Assembly (NCBI GenBank): GCA_030654695.1
Contig: JAURWY010000009.1
Span: forward strand, 62,001-126,000
Direction: 5' to 3'
Length of the DNA stretch: 64,000 nt
Source of the DNA: Polaromonas sp.
GTDB taxonomy: Bacteria; Pseudomonadota; Gammaproteobacteria; Burkholderiales; Burkholderiaceae_C
The translations under genes and the position numbers were made by a program. Of the stretch, positions 18,240 through 26,503 are shown piece after piece. The first letter of the stretch is position 1. Each line of letters begins with the position of its first letter. The notes under the pieces are model-generated. The model made no database searches. It was not told where the DNA came from and saw only the letters and a program-made list of their open reading frames with translations.

Positions 18240-18866
18240 TTAACGTCTGTCGACAAGTGCATGGGCGATGGTGCCCAGATCGACATATTCGAGTTCACTG
18301 CCCACCGGCACGCCACGCGCCAGCCGCGTGACTTGCACACCGCGGCTTTTCAAGGCCTGCGCAATCACATGCGCCGTGGCTTCGCCTTCAGCGGTGAAGT
18401 TGGTCGCCAAAATCACTTCTTGGACTTCGCGCTCAGCCGCCGGCAAGTGTTCGCCCTGTGCGTCCCTAGGGACGACGCGATCGAAGAGCTTTTTCAACCC
18501 GATCTCGTTCGGCCCCACGCCGTCGAGCGGACTCAACTTGCCCATCAAGACAAAGTACAAACCACGGTAGGCCAATGTGCGTTCAAGCGCGGCTTGATCG
18601 GCCGGCGTTTCAACCACGCACAGCTGACTGCGGTCGCGCTGCGGATTTTGACAAGTGATGCAGATCTCTTGCTCGGTCAGCGTGTTGCAGAGCGCGCAAT
18701 GCTTGACGCTGTGCACTGCATGCTCCAGTGCCTTGGCAATTTGCAGCGCACCGGGTTTGTCGTTTTGCAGCAAGTGAAAAGCCATGCGTGCAGCTGACTT
18801 CAGGCCAACGCCGGGCAAGCGCCGCAAGGCCTGCGTCAAACCCTCTAGCGCATTGGAATCAGCCAT
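18240..18866 (-). CDS. recR: Recombination mediator protein RecR
   Basis: RecR works with RecO (and RecF) to load RecA at gaps. The N-terminal helix-hairpin-helix ([24 protein letters not shown]), the C4 zinc finger ([16 protein letters not shown]) and the Toprim domain ([16 protein letters not shown]) are in the standard order. The ATG at 18866 gives 208 residues; a GTG eight codons upstream is possible. It follows ybaB by 46 bases, which in turn follows dnaX, giving the classic dnaX-ybaB-recR order found widely in bacteria. Confidence 0.96.
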   Translation of the reverse strand: MADSNALEGLTQALRRLPGVGLKSAARMAFHLLQNDKPGALQIAKALEHAVHSVKHCALCNTLTEQEICITCQNPQRDRSQLCVVETPADQAALERTLAYRGLYFVLMGKLSPLDGVGPNEIGLKKLFDRVVPRDAQGEHLPAAEREVQEVILATNFTAEGEATAHVIAQALKSRGVQVTRLARGVPVGSELEYVDLGTIAHALVDRR

Positions 18867-18912
18867 CAGCAGGCGGCCTGCAGCAGACACGCCAACAGCA
18901 CCCGATGACTCA

Positions 18913-19248
18913 TCAGAACGGCAGCTTCATACCGCCAGGCAGCGCCGGCATGCCCGCGGTGATCTTGCCCATTTTTTCCTGGCTCAAGTCTTCAGCTTTG
19001 CGCACAGCGGCGTTGAAGGCTGCAGCCACCAAGTCTTCCAGCATCTCTTTGTCGTCGGCCACCAGCAAACTGGCATCAATCTCAACGCGTTTGACATCAT
19101 GTTTGCAGGTCATCGTGACCTTGACCAAGCCAGCACCAGCATCGGCGGTGACTTCAATGAAGGCCAGCTCATCCTGCGCTTTTTTCAGGTTGTCCTGCAT
19201 GGCTTGCGCCTGCTTCATGAGGCCGGCGAGTTGTCCTTTGTTGAACAT
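18913..19248 (-). CDS. ybaB: YbaB/EbfC-family nucleoid-associated protein
   Basis: This small dimeric DNA-binding protein has 111 residues. It starts with the lysine- and glutamine-rich helix ([20 protein letters not shown]) and continues with the conserved [25 protein letters not shown] beta-sheet. The C-terminal helix is followed by the common [19 protein letters not shown] ending. It lies 53 bases after dnaX and directly before recR, the usual arrangement. The DNA-structuring role is known for the family; nothing in this copy is unusual. Confidence 0.95.
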   Translation of the reverse strand: MFNKGQLAGLMKQAQAMQDNLKKAQDELAFIEVTADAGAGLVKVTMTCKHDVKRVEIDASLLVADDKEMLEDLVAAAFNAAVRKAEDLSQEKMGKITAGMPALPGGMKLPF

Positions 19249-19301
19249 ATTAGATTCCTTGGTAAATGAGTCTTAAGTGAGGTCTTGAAAGCGTAACTGG
19301 A

Positions 19302-21029
19302 TCATATCGGCTTGGCCAATTCCGAAGTCAATGTCGGGGCCAGCGGACGGATGCTGCCGGGCACCACGCGGGCGCCCCATTGGCGCACCATTTCTTGCAC
19401 AAAAGGATCATTTTCAATGACCTCTTCGGCTTGCCGCTGGCGCTCGGTCTGAGCCGCTGTGTTGCGACGCGCAGGCGTGTCGGTCACAGCGCCGACTTCC
19501 ACCATCAATCGACTGAGTAGCGGCGCAGCGGCTGCATCCGGCAACGCATGCAGGCTTTGAATGGCTTGCAGCAGTTTGTCGCAAGCGCCTGCATTGTTGA
19601 GCGACTGCCGCTCAACCCGTAAAGTCCAGACGCCATCGGCCTGCGACTGCAATTCAGATTGCAGGGCCAGTTCGCGCACCAGCGCAGCGATCAGCTCAGC
19701 GGCTATCAACCCTTGCACCAGCGCCGCCCAATGATCGCCGAGTGGCGTGGCGAGCACAGTACTCGGTTCGGCCTCAGTGCGCGGCGCTGCCGGCGTGATT
19801 GGGATTACTGGGGCAACGGCCACCGATGGCGCAACCGGCACCGATGCAGCCACCGCCCGAGGCGGTTCAGATTGGGGCTTTTTTGGGGGCTCGACGGCAC
19901 CCCGCGATTCAACTGCAAGCGTCGCACGTTTGAAAGGCAGCAGTCGCAACAACACCATGGTCAGCGCCGCATATTCATCAGGGGCCAGCCCCAACTCGCC
20001 CCTACCGTGCAAACACAGGCTGTAAAGCAGTTGTGTTTCATCAGCTGGCAGCAACTGCGCCAGACGCGCAGTTTCAGACACATCAGGATCGCTGTCATCG
20101 TCATTCGCGCCGATGCCGGGTACCGCCTGCAACACCGCCATGCGCTGCAACACGCTGGTCATTTCTTCCAAGGTGGAGGCTGCGCTCAAGCCATTCAGGC
20201 GCAAGACCTCAGACATCTCGACAATGCTTTTGCCGTCGCCACGCGCCAAGGCGTCTAGCAGCTGATAGACATAACTGCGGTCAACGCTGCCGAGCATCTG
20301 GCGCACACCGGCTTCGACCAGCGCGCCAGAGCCAAAGGCAATTGCCTGGTCGGTGAGCGACAGCGCATCGCGCATGGAGCCGCGTGCGGCGCGAGCCAGC
20401 AAACGCAGCGCCTGCGGCTCGGCTGATACGTCCTCAGCCGCCAGCACCTGAACCAAATGCTCCAGAATGGTTTCAGGTGCCATCGGCCGCAAATTGAATT
20501 GCAAGCAACGCGACAACACCGTGGCCGGCACTTTTTGGGGATCGGTCGTTGCCAGCACGAACTTCAGGTAAGCCGGCGGCTCTTCCAGCGTCTTCAACAT
20601 GGCATTGAAGGCCGTGTTGGTGAGCATGTGAACCTCGTCAATCATGAAGACTTTGAAGCGGCCCACGACGGGCTTGTAAACCGCTTGCTCCAGCAACTGG
20701 GCGATCTCGTCAACGCCGCGATTCGAGGCCGCATCGAGCTCGGTGTAATCGACAAAACGGCCGCTGTCGATGTCGGTACACGCCTCGCAAACACCGCAAG
20801 GCGTCGCCGTGATATCACCCGTTCCATCCGGACCGGTGCAGTTGAGCGACTTGGCCAGAATCCGCGACACCGTGGTCTTGCCAACACCGCGCGTGCCGGT
20901 GAACAAATAAGCATGGTGCAAGCGCTGCGTGCCCAAGGCATTGCTTAAAGCCTGAACCACATGCGACTGCCCAACCATTTCCGAAAAATTCTTGGGGCGG
21001 TATTTGCGAGCAAGGACGAGATAGGACAT
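19302..21029 (-). CDS. dnaX: DNA polymerase III subunits tau and gamma
   Basis: DnaX is the clamp-loader ATPase that also ties the polymerase cores together. Visible features are Walker A (TGTRGVGKTT, about residues 44-53), the four-cysteine zinc module (C64 and the CGVCEAC group), the DExx box (MIDEVHML), the SRC arginine-finger motif, and the collar domain up to about residue 370. A proline/alanine-rich linker then leads to a C-terminal tau-specific domain. Total length is 575 residues. At codons 382-384 the reading is CCA AAA AAG, a perfect A AAA AAG slippery heptamer, and the -1 frame stops three codons later (see separate entry). The 4.5S RNA gene is divergent 87 bases upstream, and ybaB and recR follow. 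Confidence 0.96.
   Translation of the reverse strand: MSYLVLARKYRPKNFSEMVGQSHVVQALSNALGTQRLHHAYLFTGTRGVGKTTVSRILAKSLNCTGPDGTGDITATPCGVCEACTDIDSGRFVDYTELDAASNRGVDEIAQLLEQAVYKPVVGRFKVFMIDEVHMLTNTAFNAMLKTLEEPPAYLKFVLATTDPQKVPATVLSRCLQFNLRPMAPETILEHLVQVLAAEDVSAEPQALRLLARAARGSMRDALSLTDQAIAFGSGALVEAGVRQMLGSVDRSYVYQLLDALARGDGKSIVEMSEVLRLNGLSAASTLEEMTSVLQRMAVLQAVPGIGANDDDSDPDVSETARLAQLLPADETQLLYSLCLHGRGELGLAPDEYAALTMVLLRLLPFKRATLAVESRGAVEPPKKPQSEPPRAVAASVPVAPSVAVAPVIPITPAAPRTEAEPSTVLATPLGDHWAALVQGLIAAELIAALVRELALQSELQSQADGVWTLRVERQSLNNAGACDKLLQAIQSLHALPDAAAAPLLSRLMVEVGAVTDTPARRNTAAQTERQRQAEEVIENDPFVQEMVRQWGARVVPGSIRPLAPTLTSELAKPI
19852..19884 (-). promoter_or_regulatory. dnaX: Candidate programmed -1 frameshift signal in dnaX (gamma subunit)
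   Basis: On the minus strand the bases at 19884-19878 are A AAA AAG, phased so that the zero frame reads xxA AAA AAG, exactly as in E. coli dnaX. After a -1 slip the next codons are GCC CCA ATC TGA (stop 19869-19867), which would give a 387-residue short product ending ...KKAPI. That is the size expected for the gamma form, which holds only the ATPase and collar domains. Eleven bases downstream, ACCGCC (19866-19861) and GGCGGT (19857-19852) form a perfect six-base-pair stem with a TCG loop. No strong upstream stimulator resembling a Shine-Dalgarno sequence was found. Confidence 0.75.
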
Positions 21030-21103
21030 CGCAGCATTCTAAAGTGCCCGAAAAATCACCCTGCGAATCAGTGGGTTGCACTACACACGCGGGGCAAGTC
21101 CAT

Positions 21104-21109
21104 TACAAT
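21104..21109 (+). promoter_or_regulatory. Probable -10 element of the 4.5S RNA gene
   Basis: TACAAT lies seven bases before the inferred 5' end of the 4.5S RNA. A TTGCAC at 21076-21081 resembles a -35 box but is 22 bases away, which is longer than usual, so the -35 assignment is uncertain. Confidence 0.5.
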
Positions 21110-21116
21110 TCACAAT

Positions 21117-21209
21117 GACGGGCCTCCCCGCATGGTGAAGCGGCCAACCGGGTCAGATGGGGAACCAAGCAGCCCTAACTGTGGAGCCAGTGCCGGGGTC
21201 GGGCTCGTC
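21117..21209 (+). ncRNA. ffs: Signal recognition particle 4.5S RNA
   Basis: The conserved Ffh-binding hairpin is plain: GGTCAG...GGGGAACCAAGCAGCC contains the symmetric loop (CAG/AGCAG), a short stem and a GGAA tetraloop. The flanking arms pair: GACGGGCC at the 5' end with GGGCTCGTC at the 3' end, and TCCCCG with CCGGGG inside. The gene is about 93 bases long, a typical short bacterial form. A T-run (CCTTTTT, to 21217) follows as terminator. It sits divergent from dnaX, a frequent position in betaproteobacteria. The exact ends are inferred from pairing. Confidence 0.93.
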
Positions 21210-21217
21210 ACCTTTTT
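21191..21217 (+). terminator. 3' arm and T-run ending the 4.5S RNA
   Basis: The closing GC-rich arm of the RNA is followed by CACCTTTTT, so the RNA's own helix with the T-run probably acts as an intrinsic terminator. Confidence 0.6.
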
Positions 21218-21368
21218 CAAACAACAGTGAATCACGACAAAGACTCAGGTTTTTGCCGGATCCGCATTCACTGTTCACTGCCTTTTCCCACACTCATTTC
21301 ATCCAATTCACCTGACTGCAAGCGTCATTTATCCACAAACATGGTGTTAACTTTAAAAAAGGCACACC

Positions 21369-21746
21369 ATGGAAAACAAAAGAGCCAGTTCAAACAACTA
21401 TCTGAATTATTTGTATCGGCTTGAGCTAGCCCGTAAATTACCCGGTGCGACCAAGTTAGACCCACTCGAAGAGCGGATGCTGAGCTGTCTTGCCCCGGCA
21501 TGGCACCTTGGCAAGAAGATCACAGTGTTGGAGGCGATGAAAAATTGCAGCCATATGTCCAGCACAACAGCGCACCGGCGTTTGAAGTCGTTGCGCAAAA
21601 AAGGCTTCGTCAATTTGGTCTCTGACGAAGACGATAACCGCATCAAATACGTCCTGCCCACAGACTCCGTCCACCAGTACTTTGCCCAAATCTGGCAATG
21701 CATTGAAGAGGCGAGAGCAGACCGAACGCACTCACACAGACTTTGA
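21369..21746 (+). CDS. Small winged-helix (MarR-like) DNA-binding protein
   Basis: This 125-residue protein is dominated by a winged helix. LDPLEERMLSCLAPAWHLGKKITVLEAMKNCSHMSSTTAHRRLKSLRKKGFVNL matches the MarR-type fold with recognition helix SSTTAHRRLKSLRKKG, followed by the wing DEDDNRIKYVLPT. The start ATG at 21369 follows a weak AAAAAAGGCAC ribosome site. Flanking DNA is AT-rich compared with the rest of the window, and the gene stands alone between 4.5S RNA and tRNA-Val. Its target is unknown. It lacks the N-terminal dimer helix of full MarR proteins, so it may be a minimal or phage-type regulator. Confidence 0.75.
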   Translation: MENKRASSNNYLNYLYRLELARKLPGATKLDPLEERMLSCLAPAWHLGKKITVLEAMKNCSHMSSTTAHRRLKSLRKKGFVNLVSDEDDNRIKYVLPTDSVHQYFAQIWQCIEEARADRTHSHRL

Positions 21747-21921
21747 CATGGGTGTGGCGGATGGGCGAATGACGGCGCAACAAGTTGGACAAATAAACGA
21801 TACGGTTTACGGGGGACAGGTCGACTCCAATGAGTGACTTTTGCAGAGCTTTGTTGTTAAAAAAGTAATTGTTTGGCAGCAGGTTCAGCAAGTGTTTTTC
21901 TTGAACATGCAAATGATCGAA

Positions 21922-21953
21922 AGTACGGAAATTAAAAGTCGCTTTTCCGTACT
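21922..21953. repeat. Perfect 10-bp inverted repeat, operator or hairpin
   Basis: AGTACGGAAA (21922-21931) and TTTCCGTACT (21944-21953) are exact inverse complements around a 12-base AT-rich loop. No T-run follows on the plus strand, so it is a poor terminator for the winged-helix gene 176 bases upstream. It abuts the terminator of the tRNA-Val transcript on the other strand. A regulator site is possible. Confidence 0.45.
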
Positions 21954-21955
21954 AG

Positions 21956-21990
21956 ACAAAAAAAGGACTTGGCCGTTAAGCTAAGTCCTT
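21956..21990 (-). terminator. Rho-independent terminator after tRNA-Val
   Basis: On the minus strand AAGGACTT (21990-21983) pairs with AAGTCCTT (21970-21963), with an inner GC/GC pair, and is followed by a run of T residues (TTTTTTTGTC). It lies 18 bases past the tRNA 3' end and would end a dnaQ-tRNA or tRNA transcript. Confidence 0.8.
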
Positions 21991-22007
21991 AATTTATAAC
22001 GATATTC

Positions 22008-22082
22008 TGGTGGGAGATGCAAGTTTCGAACTTGCGACCCTTGCAGTGTGAATGCAATGCTCTACCCCTGAGCTAATCTCCC
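22008..22082 (-). tRNA. tRNA-Val (anticodon CAC)
   Basis: On the minus strand a full cloverleaf is readable. The acceptor GGGAGAT pairs with ATCTCCC, the D arm is GCTC...GAGC, the anticodon stem TTGCA/TGCAA encloses the loop TTCACAC with anticodon CAC, and the T arm is CAAGT-TTCGAA-ACTTG. The discriminator A and an encoded CCA end at 22008. It decodes GUG valine codons. It lies 67 bases after dnaQ on the same strand and has its own terminator. Confidence 0.97.
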
Positions 22083-22149
22083 TGTGCTTTTAAGCAAGCC
22101 TCAGATTATAGGGGGGTTTTGACTGATTACGGCGCTAAGAACTGACTTT

Positions 22150-22854
22150 TCAAGCAGCCTGTACGCGCCACACGGTCTTGCCTTTGCTGGCCTTGTCGAT
22201 GCCGATCAACAGCGCTTCGTGTGCCGTTTTTTCTTGGTCGTTGGCCAAGAGAAGAGGCAAATCAAAGGTGCTCAAGTCGACAATTTGAAGGGCCACACCG
22301 GCCTCGGGTTCAGCACCCATGTCCATCACCAAGCTGTTTTGACCACGCGTGAGGTTGATGTAAACGTCGGCCAGCAGCTCGGCGTCGAGCAAAGCGCCGT
22401 GCAAGGTTCGGCCGGCGTTGTCGACTTCTAGGCGGTCACACAAGGCATCTAGGGAGTTGCGTTTGCCCGGATACAACTCTTTGGCCATCATCAGGCTGTC
22501 GACCACCTTCGCGACGACATCTCTCAGTGGGGGCTTGCCAATGAGCGACAGTTCTTTGTTCAGAAAACTGACGTCAAACGGCGCGTTGTGAATGATGACT
22601 TCAGCATCGGCCAAATAGGCCAGCAACTCGTCGGCGACAGCTGAGAATTTTGGCTTGTCGCGCAAAAATTCATTGCTGATGCCGTGAACTTTCAGCGCGT
22701 CTTCATGGCTGTCGCGGCCGGGGTTGAGGTAGAAATGCAGGTTGTTGCCGGTCAGCTTGCGAGCAACCAACTCAACACAGCCAATCTCAATGATGCGATC
22801 GCCGTTTTCGGCAGACAGACCAGTCGTTTCGGTATCTAGAACAATTTGACGCAT
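22150..22854 (-). CDS. dnaQ: DNA polymerase III epsilon subunit (3'-5' proofreading exonuclease)
   Basis: DnaQ proofreads within the polymerase III core. The DEDDh exonuclease motifs are present: LDTETTGL (ExoI, residues 6-13), HNAPFDVSFLNKEL (ExoII), and a C-terminal H...D pair in LHGALLDAELLADVY (ExoIII). The C-terminal part past about residue 185, which binds the alpha subunit, is short and variable. The length is 234 residues. It follows the ferredoxin gene of the isc operon by 33 bases and is followed by tRNA-Val. Confidence 0.95.
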   Translation of the reverse strand: MRQIVLDTETTGLSAENGDRIIEIGCVELVARKLTGNNLHFYLNPGRDSHEDALKVHGISNEFLRDKPKFSAVADELLAYLADAEVIIHNAPFDVSFLNKELSLIGKPPLRDVVAKVVDSLMMAKELYPGKRNSLDALCDRLEVDNAGRTLHGALLDAELLADVYINLTRGQNSLVMDMGAEPEAGVALQIVDLSTFDLPLLLANDQEKTAHEALLIGIDKASKGKTVWRVQAA

Positions 22855-22887
22855 AAGTCGAATTATCGCTCTGCCGCTACACGCACA

Positions 22888-23226
22888 TCAATGCAGTTCT
22901 TTGGCGTGGTTGACGGTGTATTTGGGGATTTCAACCGTCACGTCTGACTGCGCCAAGAACGCTTGGCAGCTCAAACGCGAGTTCGGCTCCAGACCCCACG
23001 CCCGGTCGAGCAAGTCTTCTTCGTTTTCGTCGGGGGCGTTGAGGGAGTTCAAGCCTTCACGCACGATGACGTGGCAGGTGGTGCAGGCGCAGCTCATGTC
23101 GCAGGCGTGCTCAATGTTGATGTGGTTGTCCAGCAGCGCTTCGCAAATAGAAGTGCCGGCGGGGGCGCTGATTTCGGCGCCGCTTGGGCAGTATTCGGGG
23201 TGCGGCAAAATTTTGATGATGGGCAT
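22888..23226 (-). CDS. fdx: [2Fe-2S] ferredoxin of the ISC system
   Basis: This adrenodoxin-type ferredoxin supplies electrons for Fe-S cluster assembly on IscU. The ligands are C42, C48, C51 and C87, in CDMSCACTTCHVIV and RLSCQAF. At 112 residues it has the usual length. It lies 42 bases after hscA and is the last isc gene; no iscX follows before dnaQ. Confidence 0.95.
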   Translation of the reverse strand: MPIIKILPHPEYCPSGAEISAPAGTSICEALLDNHINIEHACDMSCACTTCHVIVREGLNSLNAPDENEEDLLDRAWGLEPNSRLSCQAFLAQSDVTVEIPKYTVNHAKELH

Positions 23227-23268
23227 GGTTTGAGTGCTCTGAGAATTTGAAAGTGAGGGCAGTCTGCG

Positions 23269-25128
23269 TCAGACTGCTGAGATGTTTTTACCGGCCAGGG
23301 CTTTTTGAATGCCGCGGTTCATGCGTTGTGCAGCGAAGTTTTCGGTGCCTTTGGCCAAGGCTTGGTTGGCGGCTTCAATGGTCGCCGCGTCTGCATCGAC
23401 ACGAGCGCTGGCAACGGCTGCCATCAACGTGTCGATGGTCGACTTTTCTTCAGCTTCGAGCAAGTCTGCATCGGCACTCAACGCGCTTTGCGTGGCCAGC
23501 AACATACGGTCGGCGTCGACGCGGGCTTCTGCCAGTGCGCGGGCCTGCATGTCTTGCTGGGCGGTCGTGAAGCTCTCTTGCAACATGCGGGCGATTTCGT
23601 CGTCGGACAAGCCATAAGAGGGCTTGACATCAATCTGCGCGGCCACCCCGCTGCCCTGCTCTTTGGCGCTGACGCTCAACAGCCCGTCAGCATCGACGGT
23701 GAAGGTCACGCGTATGCGTGCTGCGCCAGCCGCCATTGGCGGAATGCCTCGCAGCTCAAAGCGCGCCAGACTCCGGCAGTCGGCCACCAAGTCGCGCTCG
23801 CCCTGGACCACATGCAAGGCCAAGGCCGTTTGGCCGTCTTTGTAGGTGGTGAAGTCTTGCGCCATGGCCGTCGGGATGGTTTGGTTACGCGGCACAATGC
23901 GCTCGACCAATCCGCCCATGGTCTCAATGCCCAAAGACAGCGGGATCACATCGAGCAGCAATAAGTCGTCACCCGTGTGGTTGCCGGCCAACTGATTGGC
24001 GGAAATAGCCGCACCCAGCGCCACCACTTCATCGGGGTTCAGGTTGGTCAAGGGCTCACGACCGAAGAAGTCAGCTACGGCTGAGCGGATGGCTGGCATG
24101 CGGGTTGAACCGCCGACCAACACGACGCCCTGAATCTCGTCTTTGCCGAGCTTGGCATCACGCAAAGCTTTGCGCACAGCCGTCATGGTTTGCGCTGTCA
24201 ACGTGGCTGTGATAGTTTCAAAATCGGCGGGGGTGACCACTGTGTCAATGCGCGCGTCCGTCAGATCGAGCTGAAATGGAACACGGCTTTGGGTGCTCAA
24301 GGCTTCCTTGACGAAACGTGCAGTGCGCAGCAAGGCGGCTTTGTCTGCGGCATTTTCAACCGCTGCGATACCCGCCTGAGCCAAGGCCCAGTCAGCCAAA
24401 GCGCGGTCGTAATCGTCACCGCCGAGCGCTGAGTTGCCGCCGGTAGCGACCACCTCAAAAACGCCTTGGGTCAAACGCAGAATCGAAATATCGAAGGTTC
24501 CGCCGCCTAAGTCATAAATCGCAAAAACACCTTCGCTGCTGTTGTCTAGGCCGTAGGCAATGGCTGCGGCGGTGGGTTCATTGATGAGGCGCAGCACGTT
24601 CAGACCGGCCAGCTGTGCGGCGTCTTTGGTGGCTTGGCGCTGGGCCTCGTCGAAGTACGCCGGCACGGTGATCACGGCACCAAAAACGTCGTCGTCAAAG
24701 GTGTCTTCAGCCCGAAAGCGCAGAGTTGCCAAAATTTCGGCACTGACTTCAACCGGGCTTTTCTCGCCGGCAGCGGTTTGCAAGCCAACCATGCCCGGCT
24801 TGTCAATCAATTTATAAGGCAGGCGGCTCGGGTCGGCAATGTCGTGCAGACCACGGCCCATCAAGCGCTTGACGGAGGCGATGGTGTTGTGCGGATCTTC
24901 GACCTGGGCGGCCAGCGCCTCAAAACCGATTTGACGTTTGTCGGCGCTGAGATAACGCACCACGCTTGGCAGAATCACGCGGCCTTGTTCGTCGGGCAGG
25001 CATTCGGCCACGCCGTTGCGCACGCTGGCCACCAGCGAGTGCGTGGTGCCAAGGTCGATACCCACAGCGATGCGCCGTTGGTGCGGATCAGGGGTGTAGC
25101 CGGGTTCTGAAATCTGAAGTAATGCCAT
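23269..25128 (-). CDS. hscA: Fe-S cluster assembly chaperone HscA
   Basis: HscA is the specialised Hsp70 that drives cluster release from IscU. The ATPase domain shows [55 protein letters not shown] and [11 protein letters not shown]. The substrate-binding domain begins after [14 protein letters not shown]. The protein has 619 residues and lacks the long EEVD-type tail of general DnaK proteins. It follows hscB by 19 bases in the isc operon. Its expected target motif LPPVK is present in the IscU of this window. Confidence 0.96.
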   Translation of the reverse strand: MALLQISEPGYTPDPHQRRIAVGIDLGTTHSLVASVRNGVAECLPDEQGRVILPSVVRYLSADKRQIGFEALAAQVEDPHNTIASVKRLMGRGLHDIADPSRLPYKLIDKPGMVGLQTAAGEKSPVEVSAEILATLRFRAEDTFDDDVFGAVITVPAYFDEAQRQATKDAAQLAGLNVLRLINEPTAAAIAYGLDNSSEGVFAIYDLGGGTFDISILRLTQGVFEVVATGGNSALGGDDYDRALADWALAQAGIAAVENAADKAALLRTARFVKEALSTQSRVPFQLDLTDARIDTVVTPADFETITATLTAQTMTAVRKALRDAKLGKDEIQGVVLVGGSTRMPAIRSAVADFFGREPLTNLNPDEVVALGAAISANQLAGNHTGDDLLLLDVIPLSLGIETMGGLVERIVPRNQTIPTAMAQDFTTYKDGQTALALHVVQGERDLVADCRSLARFELRGIPPMAAGAARIRVTFTVDADGLLSVSAKEQGSGVAAQIDVKPSYGLSDDEIARMLQESFTTAQQDMQARALAEARVDADRMLLATQSALSADADLLEAEEKSTIDTLMAAVASARVDADAATIEAANQALAKGTENFAAQRMNRGIQKALAGKNISAV

Positions 25129-25147
25129 TTGTTTGTGTGTTCTTTTT

Positions 25148-25666
25148 TTAAGTGGCGAGCTGGTCGATGCGGGCTTCGACCTCGGTGCCGAAACGCTGGA
25201 TGAACATCAGGCTTCGAACGTCGTTGGCGGCCTTGGCATGGTCTTGCGCGACATCTAAGGCCTGCGCAATAACGGCCAGTTGGGCTTTTTCGGCTGCAGC
25301 AGTTTCTTCGGCGATGGCTTCAAGCTGCTCCAGTGTCGTCGCATCTTCAAGCGCTTCACGCCACTCCATTTGCTGGATCAAAAATGCCGGCGGCATGGCT
25401 GTGTTGTTTTCAGCGTTGATATGCGCCCCGTGGAGCTCGCACAAATAGCTGGCGCGTTTCAACGGGTCTTTCAGGTGCTGATACGCCTCGTTGATGCGCA
25501 CGGACCATTGCATGGCCAAGCGCTGCGCTGCAGCGCCCTGCGCCGCAAACTTGTCGGGATGCGCTTCACGCTGGAGTTCTTTCCAACGCGCATCGATCAA
25601 CGCACGTGGCTGTTCAAACTGCACGGGCAGCTGGAACAATTCAAAGTCGGTAGATTGCAGGTTCAT
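25148..25666 (-). CDS. hscB: Fe-S assembly J-domain co-chaperone HscB
   Basis: HscB brings IscU to HscA and stimulates its ATPase. The J domain has the essential H36-P-D38 in REAHPDKF, and the C-terminal coiled helical domain ([21 protein letters not shown]) contacts IscU. I use the ATG at 25666 (172 residues); a TTG five codons upstream lacks support. It is preceded by iscA with a 74-base gap and followed by hscA, the standard order. Confidence 0.95.
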   Translation of the reverse strand: MNLQSTDFELFQLPVQFEQPRALIDARWKELQREAHPDKFAAQGAAAQRLAMQWSVRINEAYQHLKDPLKRASYLCELHGAHINAENNTAMPPAFLIQQMEWREALEDATTLEQLEAIAEETAAAEKAQLAVIAQALDVAQDHAKAANDVRSLMFIQRFGTEVEARIDQLAT

Positions 25667-25740
25667 AACAACAGAAAGCAAGAAAAAGCCGCCAGCACCG
25701 GGGGTGAAGGCGGCAGCCGGTTCAGGGCCGGAAAGTGAGC

Positions 25741-26064
25741 TCAGACGCGAAAGCTCTCGCCGCAGCCGCAGCGGTCGCGTTCATTCGGGTTGATGAATTT
25801 GAAGCCTTCGTTGAGACCCTCGCGGACGAAGTCCAGTTGGGTCCCATCGATATAAGCCATGCTCTTGGGGTCGACCAGCACCTTGACGCCGTTGTCTTCA
25901 AAGACCACGTCTTCGGGGGCAATCTCGTCGGCATATTCCAGCTTGTAGGCCAGACCCGAGCAACCCGTGGTCTTGACACCCAGCCGAACGCCCACGCCCT
26001 TGCCACGCTTGGTCATATAACGCGTCACATGGCGCGCTGCAGCATCAGTCAGTGTTACGGACAT
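25741..26064 (-). CDS. iscA: Iron-sulfur cluster assembly A-type carrier IscA
   Basis: This A-type scaffold/carrier hands clusters to [4Fe-4S] proteins. Its three conserved cysteines are C35 (TTGCSGLAY) and C99-G-C101 (RCGCGESF). The 107-residue length and the [13 protein letters not shown] pattern are typical of the IscA group. It lies 22 bases after iscU. Confidence 0.95.
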   Translation of the reverse strand: MSVTLTDAAARHVTRYMTKRGKGVGVRLGVKTTGCSGLAYKLEYADEIAPEDVVFEDNGVKVLVDPKSMAYIDGTQLDFVREGLNEGFKFINPNERDRCGCGESFRV

Positions 26065-26086
26065 AGTGGCGAAATCAATCTGTTAA

Positions 26087-26479
26087 TCAAGCCGTCAGTG
26101 CGTGCTTGAGTTTGTAGTCACTGACCGCGGCCTTGATGGCGTCCTCGGCCAAAATCGAGCAGTGGATTTTGACAGGTGGCAAGGCCAGTTCTTCAGCGAT
26201 GGCGCTGTTTTTGATGCTTGCCGCTTCGTCCAGTGTCTTGCCCTTGACCCACTCGGTGACGAGCGAGCTAGATGCAATGGCAGAACCGCAGCCGTAGGTC
26301 TTGAAACGGGCGTCTTCAATCACACCGGTCAGAGGATTCACCTTGATTTGCAACTTCATGACGTCGCCGCAAGCGGGCGCGCCAACCATGCCCGTGCCGA
26401 CCGTGTCGTCACCTTTTTCAAAGGAACCGACGTTGCGGGGGTTTTCGTAGTGGTCCACCACTTTTTCGCTGTATGCCAT
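26087..26479 (-). CDS. iscU: Fe-S cluster assembly scaffold IscU
   Basis: IscU is the scaffold on which [2Fe-2S] clusters are built. The three cysteines C37, C64 and C107 and the conserved D39 are visible in PACGDVMK, YGCGSAIASSS and VKIHCSI. The HscA recognition motif L100-PPVK-104 is intact. The protein has 130 residues. It lies 24 bases after iscS in the operon. Confidence 0.97.
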   Translation of the reverse strand: MAYSEKVVDHYENPRNVGSFEKGDDTVGTGMVGAPACGDVMKLQIKVNPLTGVIEDARFKTYGCGSAIASSSLVTEWVKGKTLDEAASIKNSAIAEELALPPVKIHCSILAEDAIKAAVSDYKLKHALTA

Positions 26480-26503
26480 GATTAATTCCTTTTGTTGATG
26501 AGG

